NCBI RefSeq assembly: GCF_013403975.1
Contig: NZ_JABFDH010000002.1
Coordinates: 372,001 to 436,000 of the forward strand
DNA from: Winogradskyella ursingii
GTDB taxonomy: Bacteria; Bacteroidota; Bacteroidia; Flavobacteriales; Flavobacteriaceae
Reading direction: 5' to 3'
DNA: 64,000 nucleotides
Shown: positions 54,823-64,000 of the stretch, in pieces
Layout: every line of letters begins with the position of its first letter
Position numbering within the stretch: the first letter of the stretch is position 1
Notes under the pieces: model-generated
What the model was told of the DNA's origin: nothing
What the model saw: the letters and a program-made list of their open reading frames with translations, nothing else
Database searches by the model: none
Made by a program: the position numbers and the translations under genes

Positions 54823-55143
54823 ATGATTATATACAACGTTACTGTTAACATAGATAAAAGCATTCACGACGAATGGCTAGTTTGGATCAAAGAACATATC
54901 CCTCAAGTATTAGCAACAGGAAAATTCAAAGAAGCTAAACTTACAAAGGTATTGGTTGAGGACAATGATGCCGAAACCTATTCCATTCAATACAGAGCAC
55001 ACTCAAAGCAAGCATTAATTGACTATTACAAAAATGATGCAGAAGGTCTCAGAAAAGCAGGTGCAGAAAAATTTGCTGACAAAATGTTGGCTTTTAGAAC
55101 TGAATTGGAGGTTATCGATGAATATACAGTAGATTTCGATTAA
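54823..55143 (+). CDS. DUF4286 family protein
   Basis: A 106-residue soluble protein (MIIYNVTVNIDKSIHDEWLVW) with the ferredoxin-like pattern of DUF4286, found widely in Bacteroidota. Function unknown. First of a short run ending in rsmA. Confidence 0.8.
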   Translation: MIIYNVTVNIDKSIHDEWLVWIKEHIPQVLATGKFKEAKLTKVLVEDNDAETYSIQYRAHSKQALIDYYKNDAEGLRKAGAEKFADKMLAFRTELEVIDEYTVDFD

Positions 55144-55146
55144 CCT

Positions 55147-55350
55147 ATGAAAGCAAACGAATACATATACCTAAATCGTAAAAAGTTCCTTATTTCAAGT
55201 CTTTTTCTTATCATATTAGGTATTGTCATCTCCTATTTCAATTATGGCACTGAACCTTGGGAAACTGTTGGTGGATTTACTTGTGGCTTAGGATTTGGTC
55301 TAATTTTAATTTTCATCGGAATTAAATCTCCCAAAACCAATGACAACTAA
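55147..55350 (+). CDS. Small membrane protein ahead of rsmA
   Basis: A 67-residue protein with two hydrophobic helices (about 14-31 and 43-60). Its stop overlaps the rsmA start by one base, so it is translated together with it. No family recognised. Confidence 0.6.
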   Translation: MKANEYIYLNRKKFLISSLFLIILGIVISYFNYGTEPWETVGGFTCGLGFGLILIFIGIKSPKTNDN

Positions 55351-56138
55351 TGGGTAATCAACACCAAGTTAAAGCAAAAAAACACTTAGGTCAACATTTT
55401 CTAAAAGATGAATCTATTGCTCAAAAAATAGCAGATTCATTATCATTACAAGGCTATAATGATGTATTGGAAATTGGTCCTGGAATGGGTGTTCTTACCA
55501 AATATTTGTTAGAAAAAAATATCACTACGCACGTGATAGAAATTGATACCGAATCGGTTGATTATCTCAAAAATAATTACCTCACATTAGCTAATAGAAT
55601 CATAGAAAAAGACTTTCTAAAATACGATTTAAGTTTAGTGTTTGAGGACAGGCCTTTCGCTATTATTGGTAATTTCCCTTATAACATTTCGTCACAAATT
55701 GTTTTTAAAACTTTGGAACTGCGCCATCAAATTCCAGAATTTTCAGGCATGTTTCAAAAAGAAGTTGCATTGCGCATTTGTTCAAAAGAAGGTTCTAAAA
55801 TTTATGGGATCCTTTCGATATTGACTCAAGCATATTACGACGCCGACTATCTTTTTACCGTACCACCTTCGGTTTTTAATCCACCACCAAAGGTTGATTC
55901 TGGCGTACTCCGACTTACAAGAAAAGAAAACTACACTCTACCTTGCGATGAAAAATTATTTTTCAGAGTTGTGAAAACGGGATTTCAACAGCGCAGAAAA
56001 ACACTCAGAAACAGTTTAAAAACCTTTAATCTGTCGGATAATTTAAAAGCAAATACTATATTTGGACAACGTCCAGAACAATTGAGTGTCGCACAGTTTA
56101 TTGAGCTGACCACTTTAATTGAAAATGACGAAAAATAA
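55350..56138 (+). CDS. rsmA: 16S rRNA adenine(1518/1519)-N6-dimethyltransferase
   Basis: A 262-residue KsgA/RsmA enzyme. [21 protein letters not shown]-binding [15 protein letters not shown], catalytic [14 protein letters not shown] and the C-terminal [16 protein letters not shown]. It dimethylates two adenines near the 3' end of 16S rRNA. Length normal. Confidence 0.96.
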   Translation: MGNQHQVKAKKHLGQHFLKDESIAQKIADSLSLQGYNDVLEIGPGMGVLTKYLLEKNITTHVIEIDTESVDYLKNNYLTLANRIIEKDFLKYDLSLVFEDRPFAIIGNFPYNISSQIVFKTLELRHQIPEFSGMFQKEVALRICSKEGSKIYGILSILTQAYYDADYLFTVPPSVFNPPPKVDSGVLRLTRKENYTLPCDEKLFFRVVKTGFQQRRKTLRNSLKTFNLSDNLKANTIFGQRPEQLSVAQFIELTTLIENDEK

Positions 56139-56139
56139 C

Positions 56140-56208
56140 GTCATTGGCAGTCTGTAGCACGAGGCAATCTCATTTAACAGATTGCTTTGCTCGACTCGCA
56201 ATAATGTA
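56140..56208. repeat. Dispersed palindromic repeat (GTCATTG...CAATCT/AGATTG type)
   Basis: GTCATTGG..., GAGGCAATCT, an 8-base loop, AGATTGCTTTGCTCG and CGCAATAATG form a degenerate copy of the GTCATTGCGAG-type palindrome scattered in many bacterial genomes. It lies in the gap between rsmA and mgtE and could act as a hairpin there. Confidence 0.5.
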
Positions 56209-56219
56209 AAACTATTACA

Positions 56220-57590
56220 GTGGAAGACATCCAAGATAACATACAGTTTCAACTTACTGATGAACTCGTTGAAAAAGTCGAGGTCCTAGTCGAGGAGCAA
56301 AACGACAAGGAACTTAAAAAACTTTTAAATGAATTTCACTTCGCAGATATTGCAGAAATTCTAGACGAGCTCAACCTTGAAGATTCTGTATATGTTATTA
56401 AACTTTTAAATTCTGAAACTACATCAGATATCCTCATGGAAATGGATGAGGACAATCGGGAAAAAGTTTTAAGAAATCTTTCCGCTAAAGAGATTGCTGA
56501 AGAAATAGAAGAGCTCGACACCGATGATGCGGCAGATATTATAGCTGAGCTTTCTGAAGAACGACAAGAAGCAGTTATATCCCAAATTGAAGATCAAGAG
56601 CACAAAGCCGAAATCCAAGAACTTTTAAAATATGATGAAGATACCGCAGGTGGACTCATGGCAAAAGAATTGGTTAAGGTTTATGAGACTTGGACGGTAG
56701 CTGGTTGCTTGCGGAGAATACGCGGACAGGCCAAGGATGTTACACGTGTCCATTCCATTTATGTTGTCGATAAAACTGAAAAACTTATTGGCCGTCTATC
56801 GCTCAAAGATTTAATTGTAGCCAAAAGCGAACAGAAAATAGCGGACATCGCCAAGGACACTGTTGATTGGGTCAATGTCCATGATGATGCTGAAGATGTG
56901 GCAAAAGTCATGGCCAAATACGATTTAGAAGCCATTCCTGTTGTGGATAACAATCAAATTCTTCTGGGTAGAATCACCATCGATGATATTGTTGATGTAT
57001 TAAAAGAAGAAGCTGACAAAGATTACCAATTGGCTGCAGGTATTACCCAGGAAGTTGAAGCCGATGATAGTATTTGGCAACTCACCAGAGCACGTTTGCC
57101 TTGGCTAGTTTTAGGGTTGTTTGGTGGTTTGGGTAGTGTGTTTATCATGAAAGGTTACGAAGAAATCATGGAGACCGTGCCTTCACTATTTTTCTACACA
57201 CCACTTATTGCAGCAATGGCAGGCAACGTAGGTGTACAATCCAGCGCAATTATTGTTCAAGGACTCGCTAATGATAATGTAAAAGGGAGTCTATTAGGAC
57301 GATTATTAAAAGAGGTCGGTTTGGCACTTATTAATGGTGCTGTTTTAGCCTTATTGGTTATTCTGTTTGGTTTTTTAATTGGTCAAAATTCCACCGAGAG
57401 TATAGCCATTGCTGTATCCATGTTGTCCGTAATTATTGTCGCTGCCTTGGTTGGTACTTTTGTTCCAATTATTCTTGATAAACGCGGTATTGACCCAGCA
57501 ATTGCTACAGGACCCTTTATTACAACGAGTAATGATATATTAGGCATATATTTATTTTTTGTGCTTTCTGGGCTTATTATTGGGTTTTGA
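56220..57590 (+). CDS. mgtE: Magnesium transporter MgtE
   Basis: A 456-residue channel. N-terminal helical domain with acidic repeats (ADIAEILDEL, DDAADIIAEL), two CBS domains (~135-265) and five C-terminal helices with the pore motif GNVGVQSSAIIVQGL. It imports Mg2+ and is gated by cytosolic Mg2+. Start is GTG 56220. Confidence 0.95.
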   Translation: MEDIQDNIQFQLTDELVEKVEVLVEEQNDKELKKLLNEFHFADIAEILDELNLEDSVYVIKLLNSETTSDILMEMDEDNREKVLRNLSAKEIAEEIEELDTDDAADIIAELSEERQEAVISQIEDQEHKAEIQELLKYDEDTAGGLMAKELVKVYETWTVAGCLRRIRGQAKDVTRVHSIYVVDKTEKLIGRLSLKDLIVAKSEQKIADIAKDTVDWVNVHDDAEDVAKVMAKYDLEAIPVVDNNQILLGRITIDDIVDVLKEEADKDYQLAAGITQEVEADDSIWQLTRARLPWLVLGLFGGLGSVFIMKGYEEIMETVPSLFFYTPLIAAMAGNVGVQSSAIIVQGLANDNVKGSLLGRLLKEVGLALINGAVLALLVILFGFLIGQNSTESIAIAVSMLSVIIVAALVGTFVPIILDKRGIDPAIATGPFITTSNDILGIYLFFVLSGLIIGF

Positions 57591-57749
57591 AGTTGCGGAG
57601 CATATCCACTAATTAAATTTCTTTTTATTTTTATAGGATAACACCTAAAATCCTGTTAGCTATCGGCTGGACTTTCTTCTACAATTTTTCAAGAATTCAA
57701 AATGGCCATGCCTTCAATACCTAACATTAAAGTTTCGTAAATTTATAAC

Positions 57750-58115
57750 ATGAAACCAATCAACATAAAACAAAAATTTACAAAATTCAGTAAAAACTGG
57801 CATCCGCATCAAGTAGCTATAGTGGACGATATGCAAGTTATTCTAGCCAAGCTAAAAGGCGAATTTGTTTGGCACAGTCACGATAATGAAGATGAATTGT
57901 TTCAAGTGATAAAAGGGACGCTGTATATGCAATTTAGGGACAGAACGGAAGTCATTAATGAAGGAGAACTCATTGTTGTGCCTAAAGGGGTGGAACACAA
58001 TCCAACCACAAAAAATGATGAAGAAGTTCACGTGCTATTATTTGAAAAGCTGAATACAGCCCACACAGGCAATGTACAACACGAAAGAACTCAAACCGAA
58101 TATCCGAAAATATAG
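57750..58115 (+). CDS. Cupin-domain protein
   Basis: A 121-residue single cupin with FVWHSHDNEDELFQVIKG (metal motif 1: HxH and Glu) and IVVPKGVEHNPTT (motif 2 His). Probable metal-dependent enzyme or binding protein with unknown substrate; related proteins are annotated as mannose-6-phosphate isomerase-like. Confidence 0.85.
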   Translation: MKPINIKQKFTKFSKNWHPHQVAIVDDMQVILAKLKGEFVWHSHDNEDELFQVIKGTLYMQFRDRTEVINEGELIVVPKGVEHNPTTKNDEEVHVLLFEKLNTAHTGNVQHERTQTEYPKI

Positions 58116-58227
58116 TTTAGCTGTCACATCGAGCATTGGTTAAAATAGAACAAATTTTACTGAAAGCACCTAGCCAAGCAAGTCTAGGTACCACATAAAA
58201 AGATTCCCGTTTTTAAGAAATTTAAAC

Positions 58228-59205
58228 ATGAAAATTATACACTTAGATAAAAACCACCCGTTGTTAATAACCCGATTTAATGATTTAGGCTTTACCAATC
58301 ATGAGGATTACTCATCTTCAAAATCTGACATAGAAGCTAAAATTTCAGATTATGATGGCCTATTAATCCGTAGTCGTTTTTCGATTGACAAAACCTTTTT
58401 AGATGCCGCTAAAAATCTAAAATTTATCGGAAGGGTAGGTGCAGGATTGGAAAACATCGATACAGAATATGCGGAGAAAAAAGGTGTATTTCTAGTTGCT
58501 GCACCAGAAGGAAATCGAAATGCTGTTGGTGAGCATACACTAGGAATGTTGCTGTCGCTGTTAAACAAACTTAATAAAGCTGATAAAGAAGTTAGAAATG
58601 GCAAATGGCTACGTGAAGCCAACAGAGGTTTAGAACTGGACGGTAAAACGGTTGGCCTTATCGGTTATGGAAATATGGGTAAAGCATTCTCCAAAAAACT
58701 CAGCGGTTTTGATGTTGAAGTTTTATGCTATGATATCAAAGAAAATGTAGGTGATGGGAACGCCAAGCAAACCACTTTGAAGGAGCTTCAAGAAAAAGCT
58801 GATGTACTTAGTCTTCACACCCCACAAACACCTATGACGTTGGGAATGGTGAATTCAGAATTTATATCAAAATTCAAAAAACCGTTTTGGTTAATTAACA
58901 CGGCTCGAGGTAAAAGCGTTGTTACAGAAGACCTTGTTTCGGCTTTACAGTCTGGTAAAATTCTAGGTGCTGGTTTGGATGTTTTGGAATATGAAAAATC
59001 ATCCTTTGAGGATTTGTTTAAATTGGATACCTCTAATATCAGATGGATGCGAAAAAGTAAAAAAACAAAGTTGCCCGAGGCATTTCAATATCTAATTCAG
59101 TCAGACAACGTTTTGCTTACACCACACGTTGCAGGTTGGACAATTGAGAGCAACGAAAAACTTGCCCAGACCATAGTTGACAAGGTTAAAGCAAAATTTT
59201 GCTAA
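58228..59205 (+). CDS. D-2-hydroxyacid dehydrogenase (NAD-dependent)
   Basis: A 325-residue protein of the phosphoglycerate dehydrogenase type. NAD-binding VGLIGYGNMGKAFSKKL, catalytic Arg region NTARGKSVV, Glu region GAGLDVLEYE and catalytic His in LTPHVAGWT. It lacks the regulatory ACT domain of SerA, so the substrate is open. Confidence 0.9.
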   Translation: MKIIHLDKNHPLLITRFNDLGFTNHEDYSSSKSDIEAKISDYDGLLIRSRFSIDKTFLDAAKNLKFIGRVGAGLENIDTEYAEKKGVFLVAAPEGNRNAVGEHTLGMLLSLLNKLNKADKEVRNGKWLREANRGLELDGKTVGLIGYGNMGKAFSKKLSGFDVEVLCYDIKENVGDGNAKQTTLKELQEKADVLSLHTPQTPMTLGMVNSEFISKFKKPFWLINTARGKSVVTEDLVSALQSGKILGAGLDVLEYEKSSFEDLFKLDTSNIRWMRKSKKTKLPEAFQYLIQSDNVLLTPHVAGWTIESNEKLAQTIVDKVKAKFC

Positions 59206-59231
59206 CTTAGAGAACGCTAAACAATCAAAAA

Positions 59232-59687
59232 ATGCAATACGATGCCAATTCACCCGAAGACTATATTAATCAAGTACCAGAGGAGCGTCAAGATGCTCTA
59301 AAAAAATTACGTAAAACGATTAAGGATAATTTACCAAAAGGTTTTGAGGAAGGCATGATTTATAAAATGATTGGCTATTATGTACCACATTCGGTCTATC
59401 CAGATGGGTACCACTGCGACCCAAAAGTACCATTACCGTTTATGAGTTTCGCTTCACAGAAGAATTCAGTAAATTTATATCATAGTGGCATTTACGCCCA
59501 AAAAGACTTGCATGATTGGTTTGTAAAAGAATACCCAAAACATTGCGAAAGAAAATTGGATATGGGTAAAAGTTGCATCCGATTTAAGAAAATGGATGAG
59601 ATTCCTTATGAATTAATTGGTGAATTAACTCGTAAAATGAATTGCGATGAGTGGATTGAAATTTATGAGACAGCTCTAAAGAAATAA
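59232..59687 (+). CDS. DUF1801 domain protein
   Basis: A 151-residue protein with EDYINQVPEERQDALKKLRKTI, then YYVPHSVYPDGYHC and KSCIRFKKMDEIP, matching DUF1801 (YdhG-like). Function unknown. Single gene. Confidence 0.82.
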   Translation: MQYDANSPEDYINQVPEERQDALKKLRKTIKDNLPKGFEEGMIYKMIGYYVPHSVYPDGYHCDPKVPLPFMSFASQKNSVNLYHSGIYAQKDLHDWFVKEYPKHCERKLDMGKSCIRFKKMDEIPYELIGELTRKMNCDEWIEIYETALKK

Positions 59688-59765
59688 TGAATACTATTTA
59701 GGATTTCAAATGATGAAAACCTTAAATATTGAAATAAATTCAGCACAAGTAAATTTAAGATAAGG

Positions 59766-60152
59766 ATGAAAAAACGCGTCACAGGAATAGGAGGGTTATT
59801 CTTTAAAACCAAAGATCCAAAAGCTTCTAAAGATTGGTACAACAAACATTTGGGGTTTAATACCGATGATTATGGATGCACTTTTTGGTGGAAGGACAAA
59901 GAAGGTAATGACTGTTCTACTCAGTGGAGTCCGTTTAAAGATGATACCACTTATTTTCAACCTTCAAAAAAGGATTTTATGTTCAACTATCGTGTGGAAA
60001 ATCTAGAGGAACTATTAAAAATTCTGCAAGAAGAAGGGGTCACAATTGTTGGTGATATGGAAACCTACGATTACGGAAAGTTTGCTTGGATTCTAGACAA
60101 TGAGAACAATAAAATTGAATTGTGGGAACCTATTGACGCAGCTTTTAAGTAA
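59766..60152 (+). CDS. VOC/glyoxalase superfamily protein
   Basis: A 128-residue protein with VTGIGGLFFKTKDPKASKDW, then YNKHLGF and a C-terminal DNENNKIELWEP. The final Glu and the start of each betaalpha-beta-beta-beta unit are where VOC proteins bind metal. Substrate unknown. Confidence 0.87.
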   Translation: MKKRVTGIGGLFFKTKDPKASKDWYNKHLGFNTDDYGCTFWWKDKEGNDCSTQWSPFKDDTTYFQPSKKDFMFNYRVENLEELLKILQEEGVTIVGDMETYDYGKFAWILDNENNKIELWEPIDAAFK

Positions 60153-60214
60153 TCGCATTACTTTTTTTATTAATTTTAGTACTACAATAATCACAACTCA
60201 TAAAACCAACCATT

Positions 60215-60694
60215 ATGTCAGACGACAATAAAAATTTAGGAGATGATCTTAATGACATGCTCGATGATGCCAAGGACAATGCTAAGCAAACTGGTGATAA
60301 AATAAGTCAATCTGCGAAAGAATTTTCGGCGGATGCTAAAGAAAAGGCACAAGAATTTTCCAAAGAGGCTAAAAGCAGTGCAAAAGAATTTTCGGATGGT
60401 GCAAAAGAAGCTTTTGGTGGTCCAACCGGCGAAAACAAAAAACTACTTGCTGGAATTGTAGCTATAATATTTGGTGGACTTGGTATTCACAAATTTATTT
60501 TAGGTTACAATAAAGAAGGTGGTATCTTACTCGGCCTTTGGATTATAGGAGCAATCCTTACTTGTGTTGGTGTTGGTGTTCTGCTAATATGGGCGCTTGG
60601 CTTAATAGGATTGATCGAGGGCATCATTTACCTCACCAAATCCGATGAAGAATTTTATAGAACCTATCAACTAGGGCGAAAACCTTGGTTTTAA
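60215..60694 (+). CDS. TM2-domain membrane protein with N-terminal amphipathic repeats
   Basis: A 159-residue protein. The N-terminal half repeats an 11-residue-like KEFSxxAKE pattern (AKEFSADAKEKAQEFSKEAK), LEA/apolipoprotein-like helix. The C-terminal half is a TM2 domain (GGLGIHKFILGYNKEGGILL) with two helices. Such proteins are common in Bacteroidota; function unknown. Confidence 0.88.
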   Translation: MSDDNKNLGDDLNDMLDDAKDNAKQTGDKISQSAKEFSADAKEKAQEFSKEAKSSAKEFSDGAKEAFGGPTGENKKLLAGIVAIIFGGLGIHKFILGYNKEGGILLGLWIIGAILTCVGVGVLLIWALGLIGLIEGIIYLTKSDEEFYRTYQLGRKPWF

Positions 60695-60721
60695 TTTTGT
60701 TCTTAATTTTAAAATACAACT

Positions 60722-60750
60722 AACCCAGAATTAAAGTTCTGGGTTTTTTA
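60722..60750. terminator. Terminator after the TM2 gene
   Basis: AACCCAGAA and TTCTGGGTT pair around six bases, followed by a T run; also at the end of the convergent gene. Confidence 0.8.
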
Positions 60751-61773
60751 TTGTTCTATGTCCAAACCATAATTTGAAGGCAACATATCACCAACACGTT
60801 GCATTCCCAAATCACCACTAAAATAAACACCTAAAATAGGTGAGTAATTACCATAAATATCGACATAGAATTCTGGTATTTTTAATTCAATTTTAGATTG
60901 CATTTTTTTATTAAATAATATAGAAACTTCTTTTTTGAGAGTCACTATTTTAGAGTCTCTATTTTCAGTTTCTATCACTTTAAAATAGTCCCATTCGTTG
61001 ACTCTAAATTTACCTGAAAACACGTGATAACCTTCTGCCTTTAAATTTTGATAAAACAAGGATCGCATAAAATGCTGTACTGAGCCTTTGTATGCTTTTT
61101 CTCTGTTTTTAAAAAATCTTTTCTTATGTTCAATATTGGTATCCTTGAAAAAGGAAGTTCCAAAATAAGTTAATGCTTTAATGTTAAAAACGTTTGTCTC
61201 GGGATTTGCCTGATAATAGCTTGCTTCATACTCCAAAATTTCAAATGCCACCTCATATTGTAAAGCGTTATTTTCAACAATGATTGGTTTTAGAGCACTA
61301 GCGTATAATGCCTTATTCTGCCTATTGTATCTTAAAATCAAATCTTCCTCATTTAGGATTTTACATGATTTGGCGAACCTAGAACTGCCTAAAAATTCTT
61401 TCCTAAACAATTTTAGTTTTTGCTTTCTCGTGAGTCCATCATCATAATCTAGATAGACCGCATCAAGAGTGTTTGCTGCTTCAACAAGGGCTATAATTAC
61501 ATTATTTTTAATTCTGTAGTCGTTAATAAAAACCTTTTGATAGCCAAGGTAAGATATAACCAATGTAGATTGCACTGCATCACTGTAGGTGATTGAAAAC
61601 TCGCCCTTTTCATTGGTCGTAGTTCCAATTGTCGTATTATCAAAATATACCGAAGCAGTTTCTATGGGTTGTTGGGTTGCCTTATCGATAACTGTGCCTG
61701 AAAAGGTCTGAGCAAAGCCAAAAAATGGTACAATAAAGAAATAGAAAAAAACTCGATTAATCTCCATTACCAT
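60748..61773 (-). CDS. Carboxypeptidase-like regulatory domain protein
   Basis: A 341-residue exported protein. Signal peptide ~1-22 (FFYFFIVPFFGFAQ), then a CarboxypepD_reg-like domain (FSGTVIDKATQQPIETASVYF, KGEFSITY). An unrecognised ~240-residue C-terminal domain rich in aromatic residues follows. The first domain is the plug-proximal module of many Bacteroidota surface proteins, but there is no TonB barrel here. Overlaps the upstream acyltransferase gene by 17 bases. Confidence 0.82.
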   Translation of the reverse strand: MVMEINRVFFYFFIVPFFGFAQTFSGTVIDKATQQPIETASVYFDNTTIGTTTNEKGEFSITYSDAVQSTLVISYLGYQKVFINDYRIKNNVIIALVEAANTLDAVYLDYDDGLTRKQKLKLFRKEFLGSSRFAKSCKILNEEDLILRYNRQNKALYASALKPIIVENNALQYEVAFEILEYEASYYQANPETNVFNIKALTYFGTSFFKDTNIEHKKRFFKNREKAYKGSVQHFMRSLFYQNLKAEGYHVFSGKFRVNEWDYFKVIETENRDSKIVTLKKEVSILFNKKMQSKIELKIPEFYVDIYGNYSPILGVYFSGDLGMQRVGDMLPSNYGLDIEQ

Positions 61774-63586
61774 TCATGAATTTCCGTTCCAGCTCAGCTT
61801 GAAATTCTTCCATCACAGGCTTTACGGTACTCTCTGGCAAATCGGCGATTTTAATGTACATAAGACCATCAACAGCATTATTGAATAAAGGATCTACATT
61901 AAAAGCAACAAGCTTAGCATTTTGCTTAATGTATTTTTTTAACAGTACAGGCAGTCGAAGCGCACCAGGTTCTACCTCATCAATCAGTTTATCGAGCTTG
62001 TTTAAATCAGCTTCAGCTTCGTCAAAAACAAACTCTTTGTCCGCATCCTTTAGCTTTACTTTAAATTCTTTTTTAGGATGAACATATTGTGCCACGTAAG
62101 GATCATAATAATGAGACATCATAAATTCAATCATCAAACTTTTAGAAAAATTTGAAAACTGGTTGCTAATACTTACTCCGCCAATTAAATATTTATGTTC
62201 AGGATAGCGCAATGTGGTATGCACAATCCCTTTCCATAGTAAAAATAATGGCATCGGTTTTTGCTGATATTCCTTAATAATAAACGCTCGTCCCATTTCT
62301 ATGGACTGGCTCATCATTTTATAAAGTTCAGGCTCAAAACGAAACAGATCCTGAAGGTAAAAACCATCAATGCCATGTGCTTCAAAAATCTTGGAGCCCA
62401 ATCCCATTCGATAAGCACCGGCAATAATATTTTTTTCATTGTCCCATAAAAACATGTGATGGTAGTACGTGTCAAAAGTATCTAAATCAATAGCTTCATT
62501 CGTACCTTCACCCACTTCTCTAAAAGTAATTTCTCGTAACCTACCAATTTCCCTTAGAATATTCGGTACTGCTTTTGCTTCGGCCAAAAACACTTCGTAA
62601 TTTTTACTTTCTAATAGTCTACAATCATTTTTTCTTAGTTTTTCAACTTCAGAAATCATGAGTTTAGAATCGATAGGTGTTACGATCCGTTTTGGTAGTT
62701 TTGGTACTTTTAAAGACGATTGTATATTATCTAAAATCTTCGGTTTATCCGCAAAAGCATTTGAAAGTATATAGGTTTTTCGTCTCAAAAAATCTGAAAA
62801 ACCAGCTAAAGTTTCATGTTCCTTTTGGTCTGCAACTGAGATTGGCCTGCCTATTCTCACCTTAATTACACGTCTTTTTTGTGTCAATAATTCCGACGGT
62901 AATTTTGCAGTTCTAAAAGTATCACTGATTTTTGATAGTCTATAGAATAACTGGCTGTTCTTAGCATGAAAATAGATTGGTACTACTGGCACTTCTGCCT
63001 TTTGTATCAACTTCATTGCCGCTTCTTCCCAAGGTCGGTCCACTACCAATTTACCATCCCTGTATGTTGACACTTCCCCTGCCGGAAACACACCGAGCGG
63101 ATGACCATCTCTTAAATGTTTAATCGCATTTTTAAAACCTGCGACACTGCTTTTTGCATCCTTTCTATCCTCAAAAGGATTGACTGGCATAATATATGGT
63201 TTCATGGGTTCTATCCTATGCAGCAAAAAATTGGCTATTATTTTGAAATCGTTGCGCTGTTCAATCATTAATTTCAACAATAATATGCCATCAATTCCAC
63301 CGAGCGGGTGATTAGAAACCGTTATAAAGGGCCCTTCTTTTGGAAGGCGTTTTAAATCTTCTTCGGGTATTTCGAACTTAATCTGAAATTCATCCAGAAT
63401 CCCATCCAAAAACTCAAGTTCACTCAGATGTTTGTTACGGTTATAAATTTTATTTAGAGTAGAAATTTTAAGGACCTTCATTAATATCCACCCAAAAAAA
63501 GTACCGACGAAGCCATATTTGTCTGCGTGAATGGCTTTGGCTACTTCTTTTGCGCTTACTAATCCTATATCAGATGATTTCCCCAT
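61757..63586 (-). CDS. Acyltransferase with PlsC and GNAT-like (ornithine-lipid/hemolysin) domains
   Basis: A 609-residue protein. The first ~290 residues are a lysophospholipid-acyltransferase (PlsC) domain with VSNHPLGGIDGILLL (catalytic His and Asp) and FPAGEVSTY. The second half is a hemolysin/GNAT-type acyltransferase (FLAEAKAVPNILREIGRLREITFREVGEG and MSQSIEMGRAF). The fusion resembles OlsF/OlsBA enzymes that make ornithine or glycine lipids in Bacteroidota. Lipid product inferred. Confidence 0.88.
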   Translation of the reverse strand: MGKSSDIGLVSAKEVAKAIHADKYGFVGTFFGWILMKVLKISTLNKIYNRNKHLSELEFLDGILDEFQIKFEIPEEDLKRLPKEGPFITVSNHPLGGIDGILLLKLMIEQRNDFKIIANFLLHRIEPMKPYIMPVNPFEDRKDAKSSVAGFKNAIKHLRDGHPLGVFPAGEVSTYRDGKLVVDRPWEEAAMKLIQKAEVPVVPIYFHAKNSQLFYRLSKISDTFRTAKLPSELLTQKRRVIKVRIGRPISVADQKEHETLAGFSDFLRRKTYILSNAFADKPKILDNIQSSLKVPKLPKRIVTPIDSKLMISEVEKLRKNDCRLLESKNYEVFLAEAKAVPNILREIGRLREITFREVGEGTNEAIDLDTFDTYYHHMFLWDNEKNIIAGAYRMGLGSKIFEAHGIDGFYLQDLFRFEPELYKMMSQSIEMGRAFIIKEYQQKPMPLFLLWKGIVHTTLRYPEHKYLIGGVSISNQFSNFSKSLMIEFMMSHYYDPYVAQYVHPKKEFKVKLKDADKEFVFDEAEADLNKLDKLIDEVEPGALRLPVLLKKYIKQNAKLVAFNVDPLFNNAVDGLMYIKIADLPESTVKPVMEEFQAELERKFMNGNGD

Positions 63587-63605
63587 AAAACAAATGTAGT
63601 AAATG

Positions 63606-64000
63606 TTATTTAGTTACAATTTGAACCGTTTGTTGTGTCAATTGCTTCAGCAATACCGTTTTATCTTTTTCCAATGCATTAATGGCAACATCGTTATAAT
63701 GACGTATGGTATAAAGACTCACGTTTTCGTAAAACGTTACTTTGAATTTCGCTTTTAAATGCTGAAGCAGTTTTTCGAGATTATTATAAACATTTTCAAT
63801 GCATACTGAAAAACTGATAGCAGAATTCTGAATAACGTCCACCTTCATTTTATATAAATGCAACAAGTTGAATATATCGCTTATATTTTCTTCAACTATG
63901 TATGAGAAATCCAATGAGGACAATGAGATTAAAATCTGATTTTTCTTAACGATAAAACAAGGAATTTCCGGCTCTATAGCTTTGCCCTTGCTCACACAAG
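63606..64000 (-). CDS. Aspartate kinase, C-terminal part (5' end outside window)
   Basis: The minus-strand frame is open to the right edge. The visible ~131 residues match the C-terminal ACT domains of flavobacterial aspartate kinase: QILISLSSLDFSYIVEENI, then KMKVDVIQNSAISFSVCIEN and VSLYTIRHY. It would phosphorylate aspartate as the first step of the lysine/threonine/methionine pathway. The Met at 63995 is internal, not the start. Confidence 0.85.
   Translation of the reverse strand, partial: CVSKGKAIEPEIPCFIVKKNQILISLSSLDFSYIVEENISDIFNLLHLYKMKVDVIQNSAISFSVCIENVYNNLEKLLQHLKAKFKVTFYENVSLYTIRHYNDVAINALEKDKTVLLKQLTQQTVQIVTK

Noticed and set aside
1..64000. CRISPR array or rRNA operon
   Set aside because: No regularly spaced direct repeats of CRISPR type and no rRNA-like stretch were noticed anywhere in the window.

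Overview
The window comes from a flavobacterium (Bacteroidota, Flavobacteriaceae-like). The evidence is AT-rich DNA, TAnnTTTG-type -7 promoter boxes, a type IX secretion cargo protease next to a PorP/SprF protein, a fused CcoNO oxidase subunit, and a one-haem CcoP.

Layout. Positions 1-5.0 kb are chromosomal genes: MarC, a flavoprotein, an S41 protease with a dCMP deaminase, a HupE/UreJ-like protein and a LacI regulator. After these come a non-coding stretch and a decayed sulfatase-modifying-factor-like gene. Positions 41-64 kb are ordinary chromosome again: prs, L25, pth, the PorP/SprF protein and secreted protease, ribF, serS, rsmA, mgtE, small metabolic genes, an acyltransferase, and the end of an aspartate kinase gene.

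Between them lies a 35-kb integrative element (about 5752-40941). It has split a tRNA-Leu(CAA) gene in its anticodon arm. The 3' half (5713-5766) and the 5' half (40927-40969) share an exact 15-bp core and rejoin into a complete tRNA when the insert is removed. A tyrosine recombinase lies just inside the left end. A BfmA/BtgA-like mobilisation gene, an oriT-like hairpin and a second, intact and different tRNA-Leu(CAA) lie at the right end. A 20-bp sequence present at both ends probably forms integrase arm sites.

The cargo is mostly a low-oxygen respiration programme. It includes oxygen-independent coproporphyrinogen oxidase, a complete cbb3 oxidase set (ccoNO, Q, P, G, fixH, S, I, SafE), a nos cluster (cytochrome c, NosZ, NosL, NosD, NosF, NosY), two group III truncated haemoglobins each paired with a small cupin, a hemerythrin, a di-iron RIC protein, an NsrR-like Rrf2 regulator, a USP/PdxH-like/CoA-transferase operon and an Fnr-type regulator. 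No nitrite or NO reductase is present in the window.

Eight copies of an Fnr-like palindrome, TGA(C/T)-N4-GTCA, sit 33 bp (centre to centre) from a -7 box upstream of these operons. This gives an internally consistent regulon and settles several start codons. Two adjacent genes of unknown function (20024-23310), one with a possible PD-(D/E)xK-like N-terminus, are the least explained part of the cargo.
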